Assembly: GCA_023653785.1 (NCBI GenBank)
Contig: JAMKCH010049109.1
Span: 110,904 to 174,903, forward strand
DNA length: 64,000 bases
Reading direction: 5' to 3'
Source: Ophioderma brevispina
Taxonomy: Eukaryota; Echinodermata; Ophiuroidea; Amphilepidida; Ophiodermatidae
The position numbers and the translations under genes were made by a program. The notes under the pieces were generated by a model. The model did not search any database and was not told the DNA's origin. It saw only the letters and a program-made list of their open reading frames with translations. This document shows positions 12,725 to 22,445 of the stretch, piece by piece; position 1 is the stretch's first letter; the number at the start of each line of letters is the position of its first letter.

Positions 12725-12855
12725 CCGTTCAAAAATTCTCACGGGAAAAGTATTTTGTTTATTAGGGAGAGAAAAATGGAATTCAACCTAGTGCTCTATT
12801 GAGATCAGGCAGGATGTTGTTGGTTTGCTAGGTGAGGCTCTAATACATAATTAGC
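12725..12855 (+). repeat. Dispersed LTR-like repeat, left part
   Basis: CTCACGGGAAAAGTATTTTG at 12738, followed by GAGAGAAAA, CCTAGT and TTTGCTAGGTG, matches the sequence at about 57970-58050. The two copies share order and spacing, so they belong to one dispersed family. A second block of the same family lies at 14255-14370. The interval between the two blocks here is filled by a foldback and another repeat, as if later insertions had split one copy. Classification as LTR-derived is an inference from the AATAAA-type signal and layout in the other copy. Confidence 0.5.
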
Positions 12856-12861
12856 TGGGTT

Positions 12862-13367
12862 ATGGCACGCTTCCACGTATCAATCATGGCGAGTTCATGC
12901 GCTGTGATACGAGTTTACCCGCTATATGTCGAGTTTACAGCGGCTGCCTATACAGTTTGAACTCTATGTGCCCGGAGTTTCATAAATCATGTCCAGAATA
13001 AATCATGGGCCGAGTTTTAAAAAATCTCGGGGACATGATTTTTTCAACATGGCAAATGGGACATGATTTTTTTCTCAACATGAGCAACAACTCGGACATG
13101 TTTTTTACACATACACCAAAAAATTCTGTCGGTTTCCTCATGTGAGAAAAAAATTCATGTCGAGATTATTTTGAAACTAGACAGGATTTATGTCCAAACT
13201 CACCGTATAGAGAGCAAACTCGATGTATAGAGGGCCGGGACATATAGCGCTGTAAACTCGACATATACCGCGGCACACTCGAATATGGGGCGAGAAAAAC
13301 TCGATACACAGTGTGAAATCGACATGCGCGGGAAACTCGCCATGATTTGATACGTGGATCGTGCCAT
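12862..13367. repeat. Foldback element built on CGAGTTT and ACATG words
   Basis: The ends ATGGCACGCTTCCACGTATC and its near reverse complement GATACGTGGATCGTGCCAT define a palindromic element of about 506 bp. Both arms repeat the words GAGTTT, CGACATAT and GGACATG many times; for example TATATGTCGAGTTTACAGCG near 12924 is mirrored by CGCTGTAAACTCGACATATA near 13248. The central part repeats ACATGATTTTTT. No open frame of interest and no target duplication is evident. It sits inside the interval that separates the two blocks of the LTR-like repeat. Confidence 0.7.
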
Positions 13368-13479
13368 CCTTGGGGGTTTTCCAAGTTGTGTAGCCACAGC
13401 AGCCAGCAAACTCCCCCTGTGCATGGATTACACCAACATCAGGTCACTGCACTGCTGCCATTTGAAGACAACATATCAT

Positions 13480-13860
13480 GATTTATCCGAAAGAACCAAA
13501 ATATTTGAAATTTGCAGGAAAATAGTTAAAAGTGAAGGACAAGCCTGTAGATTCTCATAAGTTACTTTTTCCAACAGGGGTGGGGGGGGGGGGGGGGGGG
13601 AAAGATTGGACAGACAGGAAGAAAACGGCAGTGTCAAAGATACGAATCTCCAATTCAATACGTTTGTAGGAAGTGTCCGAACGGACACTAAGCCTAAAAA
13701 TCAGATTTTGTCCTTATGTTAGGGTGTGGCTTCCTGTCCCCTATCATTTGTAGGATATGTTAGGATACCTACACTTGTTCCAGACATGCAAAAATCTGAT
13801 TTTTGATGATTTTTCGATTTTTGATTAGGCAATCACGGATAGTGTCTTTAAAACACGGAC
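13480..13860 (+). repeat. Dispersed repeat family A, copy 1, with GTCCG palindrome
   Basis: This block is repeated with many indels at about 43940-44285 and 63478-63765. Shared landmarks are AAATTTGCAGGAA, AAGTTACTTTTTCC, AACGGCAGTGT, a palindrome at 13672-13689 (arms AGTGTCCG and CGGACACT around AA), TTTGTCCTTAT, GATATGTTAGGATACCTA and GACATGCAAAAATCTGATT. A poly-G run near 13583 is unique to this copy. There is no protein frame. The conserved central palindrome suggests a folded RNA or protein-binding role, but that is only inference. Confidence 0.65.
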
Positions 13861-14239
13861 ATTTACTTTTGCATTCCCAAGAAAAATCGATGCACGTGTA
13901 GAAATTCTTTTTTGTGCTACAATGGTCCCTTTTATACCACCGAAAACCGTTTTAAACAGAAAAAATTTAACCGGTCACATATTTTTGTTTTAAAACCTTA
14001 TAATTAAACCCGAATATCAAACTTCCACAGACGCCTACTAAAGTCTGTTGAAGAGACTCGTATTTGAACAATGTCACTCATAACAATAGCTCAGCGGGAT
14101 GTTGCCGGTTGCTGTGTGGTGTAGCTGTATGATGCAAAACAGCTGAGATTGCAAAATAGGTAGTTTCCCATGATGTCATAATGAGGTCAATTCTGTGTGT
14201 GTCGATTCAATTGGCCAGTAGTTAAATTAAGTATAAAAT

Positions 14240-14372
14240 GGTAGATTGGCGCAGGACAAAGTGTCAGGATTTATTATATTTTAGCTACTACGTGACCGAA
14301 AAGCTATAATTAGCCTACTGTCGTCTTTGAAGCCAAACGTGATGGGAATCAAAATAGGATTACCAACAGGGG
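14240..14372 (+). repeat. Dispersed LTR-like repeat, right part
   Basis: AGGATTTATTATATTTT, CTACTGTCGTCTTTGAAGCC and GGGAATCAAAATAGGATT occur here and, in the same order and spacing, at 58393-58497. In the other copy the segment follows directly on the left part of the same family, so this is the split counterpart of the block at 12725. A later match (TTGGTGATTAT followed by GACTGAT and GTCGTCGAGG) at 15470-15515 aligns with 58520-58570 and leads into the minisatellite. Confidence 0.55.
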
Positions 14373-14560
14373 GTAGGACATGCCAACCTAACAGCAACAG
14401 CACAATTCAAAAAAGCATCAAACTTCAGGGTTTGATGTCTCTTGTTTGACCAAGACTTCTTAACGGTTTGAGAGGGCGCTCTTACGCATATCGAACGGTT
14501 AAACACAGACTTGAACTACCAGACTAGGCCTGGTCACGAATATTTAAATCTAAAGCCCAT

Positions 14561-15174
14561 TAGGCGACGAAAAAAGAAAACCCTGTTTTACGGCGAATCG
14601 GGAACCTTTGAGTAGGGTCGGTCGGTCGGGCGAATTTTTTTCCTTTTTTTTTCTTTTCTGGAGCTCAAAATTGGCCTAAAATAGCCCCAAAATCTGAAAA
14701 ATCAAGAGAAAAAATGAACAATTTTTACAAAACATTTTTTTTTTTTTAAATTGCAAAATTGATCAATGTGGGCTAAAAACAGGCGGATTTACATGATTTT
14801 TCGAAAAAACTAAAAAAAAAAAAAATCTGCAAAACTGAAAAATCAGGCTCGGTCGGGCCGTAAAAAAAACCTGTTTTACGGGCCGACCGACCCTGATTTT
14901 TCAGTTTTGCAATTTTTTTTGCAGTTTTTCGAAAAATCAGTAAAATCAGCCTGTTTTTAGCCCAAGTTTATCAATGTTGGCAGAGTTCTTTTTAGAAGTT
15001 TTTTTTGGTAAAAATTTTAAATTTTTTGCTTTGATTTTTCATATTTTGGGGCTATGTTAGGCCATTTTTTGAGGCTCCAGAAAAAAGAAAAAAATTAAGA
15101 AGAAAAATTCGCCAGACCCTACTCGAAAGGTCCCGCTCACCCGTAAAAAAGGGTTGTCTTTGTTCGTCGCCTTA
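14561..15174. repeat. Large palindromic element, about 610 bp, with TA at its ends
   Basis: Two arms of about 300 bp are reverse complements around a centre near 14868. The outer ends are TAGGCGACGAA and TTCGTCGCCTTA. Further shared blocks include AGTAGGGTC, GGCCTAAAATAGCCCCAAAA (mirrored near 15045-15065), GGGCTAAAAACAGGC and a GGTCGGGCC/GGCCGACC pair at the centre. Both ends abut TA, which is compatible with a Tc1/mariner-type target, though the duplication is not decisive. It has no coding frame and the RNA would fold into one long hairpin. Confidence 0.75.
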
Positions 15175-15486
15175 TGAAATTAACACTATTTTGCAGCGGG
15201 GTTAATCCACTTAACCAGAAGGATTTTGGAGCCAATAATTTTTCTTAATTTATCATGATTATTACTAAGATCTTTGGAACAAAGGTTTAAGAGAGATTTT
15301 TAATTGTCAATGGGACCGAGACTGCCATAGAAATGCACGTAGCAGTCCCCAAAATACCGTTGGAAATCCCCAATGCCCAAATCGAAAAAGGGGGGGGGCC
15401 CGATCGTGTCTACCCACCCCCACGATTCCCAATGGGATCCTAAAAGTAGACATTGCGAAGATAGAAATGGTTGGTGATTATATCCT

Positions 15487-16062
15487 TGACTGATGCATGT
15501 GGAATGTCGTCGAGGGACCTAGTTATGGTGTAAACCCAGGGATTCGTCTATCCTGGCTGATTGCACTGGGAAGGTCGTCGAGGGACCTAGGTTAGGTGTA
15601 TAACCCATCGGTTCGTCTATCCTGGACTGATGCACTGTGGAATTGTCGTCGAAGGACCTAGGTTATGGTGTATAAACCATGGGATTCGTCTATCCTGAGA
15701 TGATGCACTGTGCGCATTGTCGTTCGAGGACCTCGGTTGTGGTGTATAACCCACGGGATTCGTTATCTGGAACCGATGCCACTGTGGAATTGTCGTCGAG
15801 GGACCTAGGTTATGGTGTATAACACATGGGATGTCTATCCTGGACAGATGCAATGTGGAATTGTCGTAGAGGGACCTAAGGTTAGGTGTATCACCCATGG
15901 GAATTCGTCTACTCATGGAACAGATGCACTGTGGAAGTGTCGTCGAGGGACTAGGTATGGTGTATAACCCAGGGATTCGTCTTCCGGATGGGGGGGGGAT
16001 GCAATGGGGAAGTGTACGTCCGGGACCTAGGTTATGGTGTATAACCCATGGGATTCGTCTTC
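15487..16062 (+). repeat. Minisatellite, about 72-75 bp unit, eight copies
   Basis: Eight consecutive units each carry GTCGTCGAGGGACCTAGG, TGGTGTATAACCCATGGG, ATTCGTCTATCC and GATGCACTGTGGAA, with scattered one-base indels. The unit looks amplified from a single-copy segment of the LTR-like repeat, because one diverged unit beginning ACTGATATACTGTGG is present at 58538. A proline/serine-rich minus-strand frame across it is a by-product of the unit. Spacing and diverged whole units rule out a CRISPR array. Confidence 0.85.
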
Positions 16063-16954
16063 ACAATTAAGTTCCTTTTTCGGAGCATCCTGGAAGATAA
16101 CTTTGTCCACAGTAAAAGAATCCAGGTGTTACCACAAAGAATCGTCTGTCGCAAATATCCACTTACATGATATAAAGGTTTTCCAAGTTAAAAATAATTT
16201 CGTACTTTTGTAATTGATTTTAATAAAAACAAGACAATGGAATTAGTCCTAAAAATGTGAATGCGAGCCCACGCAAACCCGATTTATTTTTTCAGGAATG
16301 GATGTTGATTTCGTCCCGCGTGGCGATGACTACTGAATAGAAAAGGCAATTTAGTCTTTCATAATTGATTTTAAGAATATTGTCTTTCATATTCGTCGGG
16401 TGATCATTAAATGAAATAAAGTGTGTATTTCATGATTATTTCTCACCTGGTAGGTCATATATCTAATGAACAGGGCCCGGAACAGGGCCTGTAAAAAGCA
16501 GCCTCCGTCTAAGAAAAGGGTGCGGGTGGGATTGCATTATGCTTATTTGAATAAACTACTATCTACGTGGGTGGTCATGAAGGATAGAATTCCGCCATTG
16601 ATTAAACGGGTTACGCAAAAATAATCAAAAATCGTAAAAATTAAAAGTTAAAAAGTTTAAACAAAAGATAAACATACATATTTTTTTATATGGAATTGAC
16701 AATGTTATATCATGACAAATTGGTATTCACTTATTTGCGTAATTTTCAGGCGAAAAGACTCAAACAAGATACAAGCAGAAATTAGCATGTTTTGAAGATA
16801 CATTGGAGGAAAAACGTTTCAGAAACCATCCGAAAGAACCATATTTAATGTTGCTAAAATAGCCCTACACACACGTGACTAAATTGAAAGAGACGATAAT
16901 GAATATCAATGAAAAACGACGAATAGCCCATAAGCTGCCATCATCAGATTTTCT
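16063..16954. other. No recognised feature
   Basis: No gene, long palindrome or match to other parts of the window that I can support. It separates the minisatellite from the inverted-repeat family at 16955. Confidence 0.4.
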
Positions 16955-17310
16955 GTTCGTTGCACCCAATTAGTGATTAATTTTCCCATATATCACCTTG
17001 AAGGGGATGTCCCCCTGACTAGGATTAGGTATGTTTTCGCCCCGAAAAGCTGCACGTTAGCGTGTCCTGCACATTTCAAAATGGCCTCCATTGTTTTATG
17101 TAAAACCACCATTATAATTTTATCCAAGATTACACGAAACTAAGTTTTTTAACTGCCTGAAGGGGGCTTAAACATCTAGGAGTCCAATATGGCTGCCGCA
17201 AGGAGGCATATTTTGCTAAATGAACTTAAAATGGCAAATTGTTGAAATAAGAACCTGAGTGATATTTTGGGAGCTCCAAAAATAATTTATGGCATTTAAT
17301 TTTACCTACA
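16955..17310 (+). repeat. Dispersed repeat family B, plus-orientation copy
   Basis: The block with TATCACCTTGAAGGGG, GCCCCGAAAAGCTGCAC, TTTCAAAATGGCC, CCATTGTTTTATG, CTAAATGAACTTAAAATGGC and GATATTTTGGGAGC is matched in reverse complement by 18298-18675 and again by 21003-21380. It is therefore an interspersed repeat with three copies within 4.5 kb. No protein is encoded. The function and class of the family are unknown to me. Confidence 0.65.
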
Positions 17311-17946
17311 GGTTTGTTTTAAAGATGACGGTGATTATATTCGCTCTAGGGTACGTAAATCAGGGAGAAAAGCAGCCCTACCCATCTTTCGGCGTTATTA
17401 AGCAACACTTGTAATAATGACCCTAAATCATTTCCAAGATGTAAAAAATATTAAAGTGGGGTATTGACTTGTCCTAGAGAGTGCCGTTACTATAGCTGGT
17501 TACTACTTGGGCCATATACCGTAGTTTAAACTGACTCTATAATAGTTCATAGGAAGACAACAGCTCATATCAACCTGATACAATAAAATCATATTAAATG
17601 GGTGTGGACTGTATTTAAGGACTACTCAGTGACGTCATAGGTGTTTCCCAGCAAAAATAAAAAATATGCTTATGAAGAAGTGAACAAATTGTCTATATGT
17701 AGAAGGAAAATTTAAATATGGTGACCTAAGTTTCTTTCGAGCACATCAAGTGCTATCTTTGTTCTGACTTGTACCACAGGCTCCTTCTCTCTCTCCACTG
17801 CCTAGATCAGCTTCCTTCCCAGCGTCAACTAGTGTTGAGTGGTCTGCAATTATCCAGCAGTACGAGAGAAAATTGCGGGAAAATTTTATCAATAGTTTTC
17901 GTTATGGTTCTTATTATGTCGAAAAAGATGTGAAGGGGTGTTTTTC
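17311..17946. other. No recognised feature
   Basis: Single-copy within the window, AT-rich, without a supported frame or palindrome. It ends at the left breakpoint of the 2.7-kb tandem duplication. Confidence 0.4.
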
Positions 17947-17974
17947 TTCTTGATTTATGTCCCACGGAGCGGGT

Positions 17975-18296
17975 ATAACCGCCGCCATCATGAGTTATAA
18001 TAATTGCAGCATTTATATAGCGCTTTTCGCGTGTATCAAAGCGCTTTACAATTATTACCGCTACCTTTGGAATACGTCAGCTGCCATACATACCCAAGGC
18101 ATACGCATACCTTTTGGGCGGCGCTCAATGGACAATATCCCTAGCAGCTCCCCATTTAGCACCTGGGTGGAGAGAGGCAAGCGAGATAAAGTGTCTTGCC
18201 CAAGGACACAACGCGTTGGCAACAGTGGGACTCGAACCCACGACCTTCGTATCACGAGCCGAATGCTCTATCCACTGGACCACACGCGCTCTTGAT
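17975..18296 (-). mobile_element. tRNA-derived SINE, Deu-SINE-like, copy 1
   Basis: Read on the minus strand, a tRNA-like head occupies about 18295-18215. It carries an internal promoter A box TGGTCCAGTGG (around 18272-18283) and B box GGTTCGAGTCC (around 18228-18238). The body contains TTGGGCAAGACACTTTATC, a phrase resembling the shared Deu domain of deuterostome SINEs, and the tail has AAGCGCTTTGATAC plus AAGCGCTATATAAATGC ahead of an AATTATTAT run. The promoter boxes are those used by RNA polymerase III. The SINE is inserted at the end of a family B repeat. Family membership is from motif recall, not from a search. Confidence 0.75.
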
Positions 18297-18297
18297 C

Positions 18298-18675
18298 ATG
18301 TCCGCAATACACAAATGTCATTAAATCTCTTTTTGGTGCTCTCAAAATATTACTCGCATTCTTACCCCATCTATTTGGCAATTTTAGTACATTTAACAAA
18401 ACATGCTCCTACCGGCGGCCATCTTGGACACTTAAATGTTTAATCCCACTTCAGGAAGGTAGAACTTTATTTCGTTTAGTCCTGGATAAAAAGCCTATCT
18501 ATAATGAAAATACAATAGCAGTTTTTCATAAAACAATGGTGGCCATTTTGAAATAGGCGGTACGCGCTAATGTGCAACTTTTCGGGGCGGAGGAGGAACA
18601 TACCAAATCCTGTCAGGAGCCACCCCTTCACGGTGATAATGGAAAATAATCCACCAGGTGGGGTGCAACCCCAAA
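18298..18675 (-). repeat. Dispersed repeat family B, minus-orientation copy
   Basis: Reverse complement of the block at 16955-17310, with matching landmarks CGCCCCGAAAAGTTGCAC, TTTCAAAATGGCCACCATTG, CCAAGATGGCCGCCGG and ATATTTTGAGAGCACC. The SINE lies at its lower-coordinate edge. With the copy at 16955 it forms a widely spaced inverted pair about 1 kb apart. Confidence 0.65.
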
Positions 18676-18915
18676 CTCGAATTTTAAGGCCCGTACAGAA
18701 AATGGCTCAGGGACTAGCATTTGCTTTGTTAATATACCGGCAGTGATATTGCGGACGAATTCGACGAGCAATTGACGAAAAATCAAAGAAACATGACTAC
18801 AAATATGTGACCATTCAATTATCAAAATATTTTTGCGTTTCTCGCATTACATTTTAGACGAATTCCAATTGTTTCTATTGAAATCAATTACACATGTGCG
18901 AAATAACTGGGAACC

Positions 18916-19127
18916 TATATATATAATATCATATCCTGTGATATATATATATTAATATATATGTGATTGATTTATATATATGATAATTATAATTAATAGA
19001 GAGATATATATATATATATAGAACTATATATTATAGATATATATATATGAATATCTATATATATATATATAGATATATATTATATATATATTATATATAT
19101 ATATATATTATATATATAATAATATAC
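18916..19127. repeat. TA-rich microsatellite, palindromic
   Basis: An imperfect (TA)n tract of about 210 bp with TGATATATATAT and ATATCTATATAT interruptions, able to form cruciforms. The following foldback sits in it. The same tract recurs at about 21620-21830 as part of the tandem duplication. Confidence 0.8.
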
Positions 19128-19721
19128 CACCTGGCACAAAAAGTATTTCGGAATGTTTTTCGATCAGGATTGTGCCAAAGTCCTACCATTTTGAAAGATT
19201 TCGAAATATTACATTGTAGTGTTAGCTCTTGCGCTTTCGTTAATACCTGAATTGTAAAAAAAAGTGGAGAAAATGGCTAAGATAGAACGCCTGAAAGACG
19301 CAAATCCCCAAAACCAAACGTTGCAGTTTTTGGATTTTTTCAATGGGCATTGCAGTGTTACTGGACACGAACACGCGGATCACAATCAATATGGAGAGTG
19401 GGCTTTCTCGCTCATTCAGTCGGAAAACTTCTTGTTGTAAAAATCAATACACACGTATATTGCGTTGTAGCACACAGTGACCAAATTGAAAATCCAAAAA
19501 CTGCAACCTTTTGGTTTGGGGGGTATTGAGTCTTCGGGCACTCTAATCTCAGCCATTTTTGCACGGTTGTTTTGGAAATTGAGGGCACACTTTTTTTTAA
19601 ATGAAAGAGCAAGCATAGGCAACAACATGTATATTTCGAAAACTTTCAAAATGGTCTGACGTTGGCACAATACTGATCGAAAAAAAACATGCCGAGCGAT
19701 ACTTTTTGTGCCAGGTTTGTA
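19128..19721. mobile_element. Foldback MITE with CCTGGCACAAAAAG ends, copy 1
   Basis: The ends CACCTGGCACAAAAAGTAT and ATACTTTTTGTGCCAGGT are inverted repeats, and the similarity continues inward for well over 150 bp: TTTTTCGATCAG, TTGTGCCAA, TTTTGAAAG and CCAAAACC are all mirrored. Total length is about 590 bp. Flanking TA sequence fits insertion at a TA target as used by Tc1/mariner-type transposases. Minus- and plus-strand frames inside are by-products of the palindrome. Copies are at 21831-22427 (duplication) and 56944-57508 (inserted in the DIRS-like element, opposite orientation). Confidence 0.8.
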
Positions 19722-19754
19722 TATATATTAAGATATATAATATATATATATATT

Positions 19755-20648
19755 GGAACGAGTACAAGCTTAACTACTTCGCCACGCTTTCGCTCTGTAC
19801 ACCAGAGCTTCCTCAAGGCAGTGAAAAACAATGTTATAAATAAAAAAGCTAACCATGAACAAAATATTAAAAGCGATAGTGTCAACAATGAAAAAATAAA
19901 AATGACTATGGTCAACTAAAATAACCACAGAAAACATGATGGGGGCCGATATTGACACACGACGAAAAGGGAACTAGGTTTTAGGGGGGAGGGATGGGAT
20001 ATTGAGCCCTTGAGGTTGGTTAGTTTTGAGAATATCACTCCAAAAACGCTCGCGGTGTAAACGACGGAATTTAGACTGGTTGCCCAAACTCTCGATAATC
20101 GTCAATTTAGATCTTTTCAAGAATGACGATTGAGTGGAAAAATGAACCGAACAACGGTTTGTCAGGATGACTGCGATAGTGTCTGATGGTAGAACGATGA
20201 ATTGTTCCTCTCTGTATGATGTCATTTATTTGGCAGGTTCACCGACGTAGTGCATCGATCTTCTACAAACCAATCAAATAAATTGCATTAGTTAGTAGGA
20301 CCTGACAGAGGTTGTGGACGGATCCATAGGAACATTTTTAGTAACGTTATGGTGAAAGGTCCGTGGATTTGAACATGGGCACAAGTTTTACATGTTTTAT
20401 TAGCACACCGTTTACACCAGCTTCATCAAAATCGGACCCTGTACCCACAGCAAGATCTGTTTACGGTTGATCTCGGACAAGAATATCTTTAAGATTAGGA
20501 TAACGGTTGTCAGAGAAACCGGTTGGCTCAGGAAAAACATTTCTGAGCTACTAGGGAAGTCAATAATGGCCAGTTGCTTGTGGATTAATTTCTGCAAGAG
20601 GCAAATTGGGGTGGAAGGTGGTCACAAGGGGAACGCGTTGCGATTGCT
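19755..20648 (-). pseudogene. Penelope-like element A, 3' part (GIY-YIG region and tail), unit 1
   Basis: On the minus strand this holds the C-terminal part of a PLE protein. It includes a Cys-rich stretch ahead of the GIY-YIG endonuclease (AGCKRCANK then TCAHVQ-like), the RSTIRHYRSH segment of the GIY-YIG domain, and the following LNSVVYTASVFGV-like stretch, all broken by frameshifts. The GIY-YIG endonuclease is thought to nick target DNA for PLE insertion. The tail ends at the (TA)n tract near 19755. In unit 1 the element is cut at 20648 by the duplication breakpoint. The same region is intact further upstream in unit 2. Confidence 0.75.
19780..19820 (-). ncRNA. Hammerhead-ribozyme-like motif, PLE A tail, unit 1
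   Basis: On the minus strand the order is CTTGAGGA, then a five-pair hairpin (GCTCT/AGAGC around GGTGTAC), then GAAA and GCGTGGCG. This matches the CUGANGA - stem II - GAAA layout of hammerhead ribozymes known in PLE terminal repeats, but the first core box is altered (TTGAGGA instead of CTGATGA). Activity is therefore doubtful; it is best read as a decayed motif. Confidence 0.4.
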
Positions 20649-20679
20649 TGATTTATGTCCACGGGAGGGCGGTTGTTAA

Positions 20680-21002
20680 CCGCCCGCCATCATGAGCTTT
20701 AATAATTGCAGCATTTATTATAGCGCTTTCTACGTGTATCAAAGCGCTTTACAATTATTACCGCTACCTTTGGAATACGTCAGCTGCCAACATACCCAGG
20801 CATACGCCATACCTTTTGGGGGGGCGCTCAATGGACAATATCCCTAGCAGCTCCCCATTTAGCCACATGGGTGGAAAGAGAGGCAAGCGAGATAAAGTGT
20901 TTGCACCAAGGAAACAACGCGTTGGCAACAGTGGGACTCGGAACCCACGACTTTCGTATCACGAGCCGAATGCTCTATCCACGGACAACACGGCGCTCTT
21001 GA
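20680..21002 (-). mobile_element. tRNA-derived SINE, Deu-SINE-like, copy 2
   Basis: Duplicate of the SINE at 17975-18296, with the same B box region (reverse complement of GACTCGGAACCCAC), body and AAGCGCTTTG tail, but more indels, including an extra G in the B box. The extra changes compared with copy 1 contrast with the near identity of the rest of the duplicated unit. Confidence 0.7.
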
Positions 21003-21380
21003 TATGTCCCGCAATACACAAATGTCATTATTTAATTCTTTTTGGTGCTCTCAAAATATTACTCGCATTCTTTACCCCATTTATTTGGCAATTGTAGTAA
21101 CATTAACAAAACATGCCTCATACCGGCGGCCATCTTGGACAACTTAAATGTTAATCACACTTCAGGAAGGTGAACTTTATTTCGTTAGTCCTGGATAAAA
21201 AGCCATCTATAATGAAAAACATAGCAGTTTTCATAAACAATGGTGGCCATTGTGAAATAGGCGGTACGCGCTAATGTGCAAATTTTCGGGGCGGAGGAGG
21301 AACATACCAAATCCTGTCAGGAGCCACCCCTTCACGGTGATAATGGAAAATAATCCACCAGGTGGGGTGCAACCCCAAAC
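21003..21380 (-). repeat. Dispersed repeat family B, third copy
   Basis: Collinear duplicate of 18298-18675 within unit 2, with small indels in its first 280 bp and near identity afterwards. Confidence 0.65.
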
Positions 21381-21619
21381 TCGAATTTTAAGGCCCGTAC
21401 AGAAAATGGCTCAGGGACTAGCATTTGCTTTGTTAATATACCGGCAGTGATATTGCGGACGAATTCGACGAGCAATTGACGAAAAATCAAAGAAACATGA
21501 CTACAAATATGTGACCATTCAATTATCAAAATATTTTTGCGTTTCTCGCATTACATTTTAGACGAATTCCAATTGTTTCTATTGAAATCAATTACACATG
21601 TGCGAAATAACTGGGAACC

Positions 21620-21830
21620 TATATATATAATATCATATCCTGTGATATATATATATTAATATATATGTGATTGATTTATATATATGATAATTATAATTAA
21701 TAGAGAGATATATATATATATATAGAACTATATATTATAGATATATATATATGAATATCTATATATATATATATAGATATATATTATATATATATTATAT
21801 ATATATATATATTATATATATAATAATATA
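21620..21830. repeat. TA-rich microsatellite, unit 2
   Basis: Duplicate of the tract at 18916-19127, essentially identical. Identity of such an unstable repeat argues for a very recent copy or an assembly artefact. Confidence 0.75.
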
Positions 21831-22427
21831 CCACCTGGCACAAAAAGTATTTCGGAATGTTTTTCGATCAGGATTGTGCCAAAGTCCCTACCATTTTGAA
21901 AGATTTCGAAATATTACATTGTAGTGTTAGCTCTTGCGCTTTCGTTAATACCTGAATTGTAAAAAAAAGTGGAGAAAATGGCTAAGATAGAACGCCTGAA
22001 AGACGCAAATCCCCAAAACCAAACGTTGCAGTTTTTGGATTTTTTCAATGGGCATTGCAGTGTTACTGGACACGAACACGCGGATCACAATCAATATGGA
22101 GAGTGGGCTTTCTCGCTCATTCAGTCGGAAAACTTCTTGTTGTAAAAATCAAATACACACGTATATTGCGTTGTAGCACACAGTGACCAAATTGAAAATC
22201 CAAAAACTGCAACCTTTTGGTTTGGGGGGTATTGAGTCTTCGGGCACTCTAATCTCAGCCATTTTTGCACGGTTGTTTTGGAAATTGAGGGCACACTTTT
22301 TTTTAAATGAAAGAGCAAGCATAGGCAACAACATGTATATTTCGAAAACTTTCAAAATGGTCTGACGTTGGCACAATACTGATCGAAAAAAAACATGCCG
22401 AGCGATACTTTTTGTGCCAGGTTTGTA
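21831..22427. mobile_element. Foldback MITE with CCTGGCACAAAAAG ends, copy 2
   Basis: Second copy within unit 2, identical to 19128-19721 apart from one- or two-base indels in homopolymers, such as at CAAATACACACG near 22150. See copy 1 for structure. Confidence 0.8.
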
Positions 22428-22445
22428 TATATATTAAGATATATA

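Larger units (their letters stand above)
17947..20648. repeat. Tandem duplication, unit 1 (about 2.7 kb)
   Basis: Unit 1 and unit 2 (20649-23355) are direct tandem copies containing, in the same order, a SINE, a family B repeat, an AT microsatellite, a foldback and the 3' part of a Penelope-like element. The unit boundary lies inside the PLE: unit 1 stops at GCGATTGCTT and jumps to GATTTATGTCC, the start of the next unit, whereas unit 2 continues into upstream PLE coding sequence. From about 18600 onward the copies are nearly identical, while the first roughly 650 bp differ by many small indels. This is either a recent duplication or an assembly artefact. Confidence 0.85.

Noticed and set aside
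15487..16062. CRISPR-like regular repeats
   Set aside because: The whole 72-75 bp unit repeats with scattered differences; there are no constant repeats with unique spacers, and the DNA is eukaryotic.
18215..18296. Functional tRNA gene at the SINE head
   Set aside because: The anticodon stem does not close on a normal 7-base loop, and the sequence continues into a SINE body and tail.
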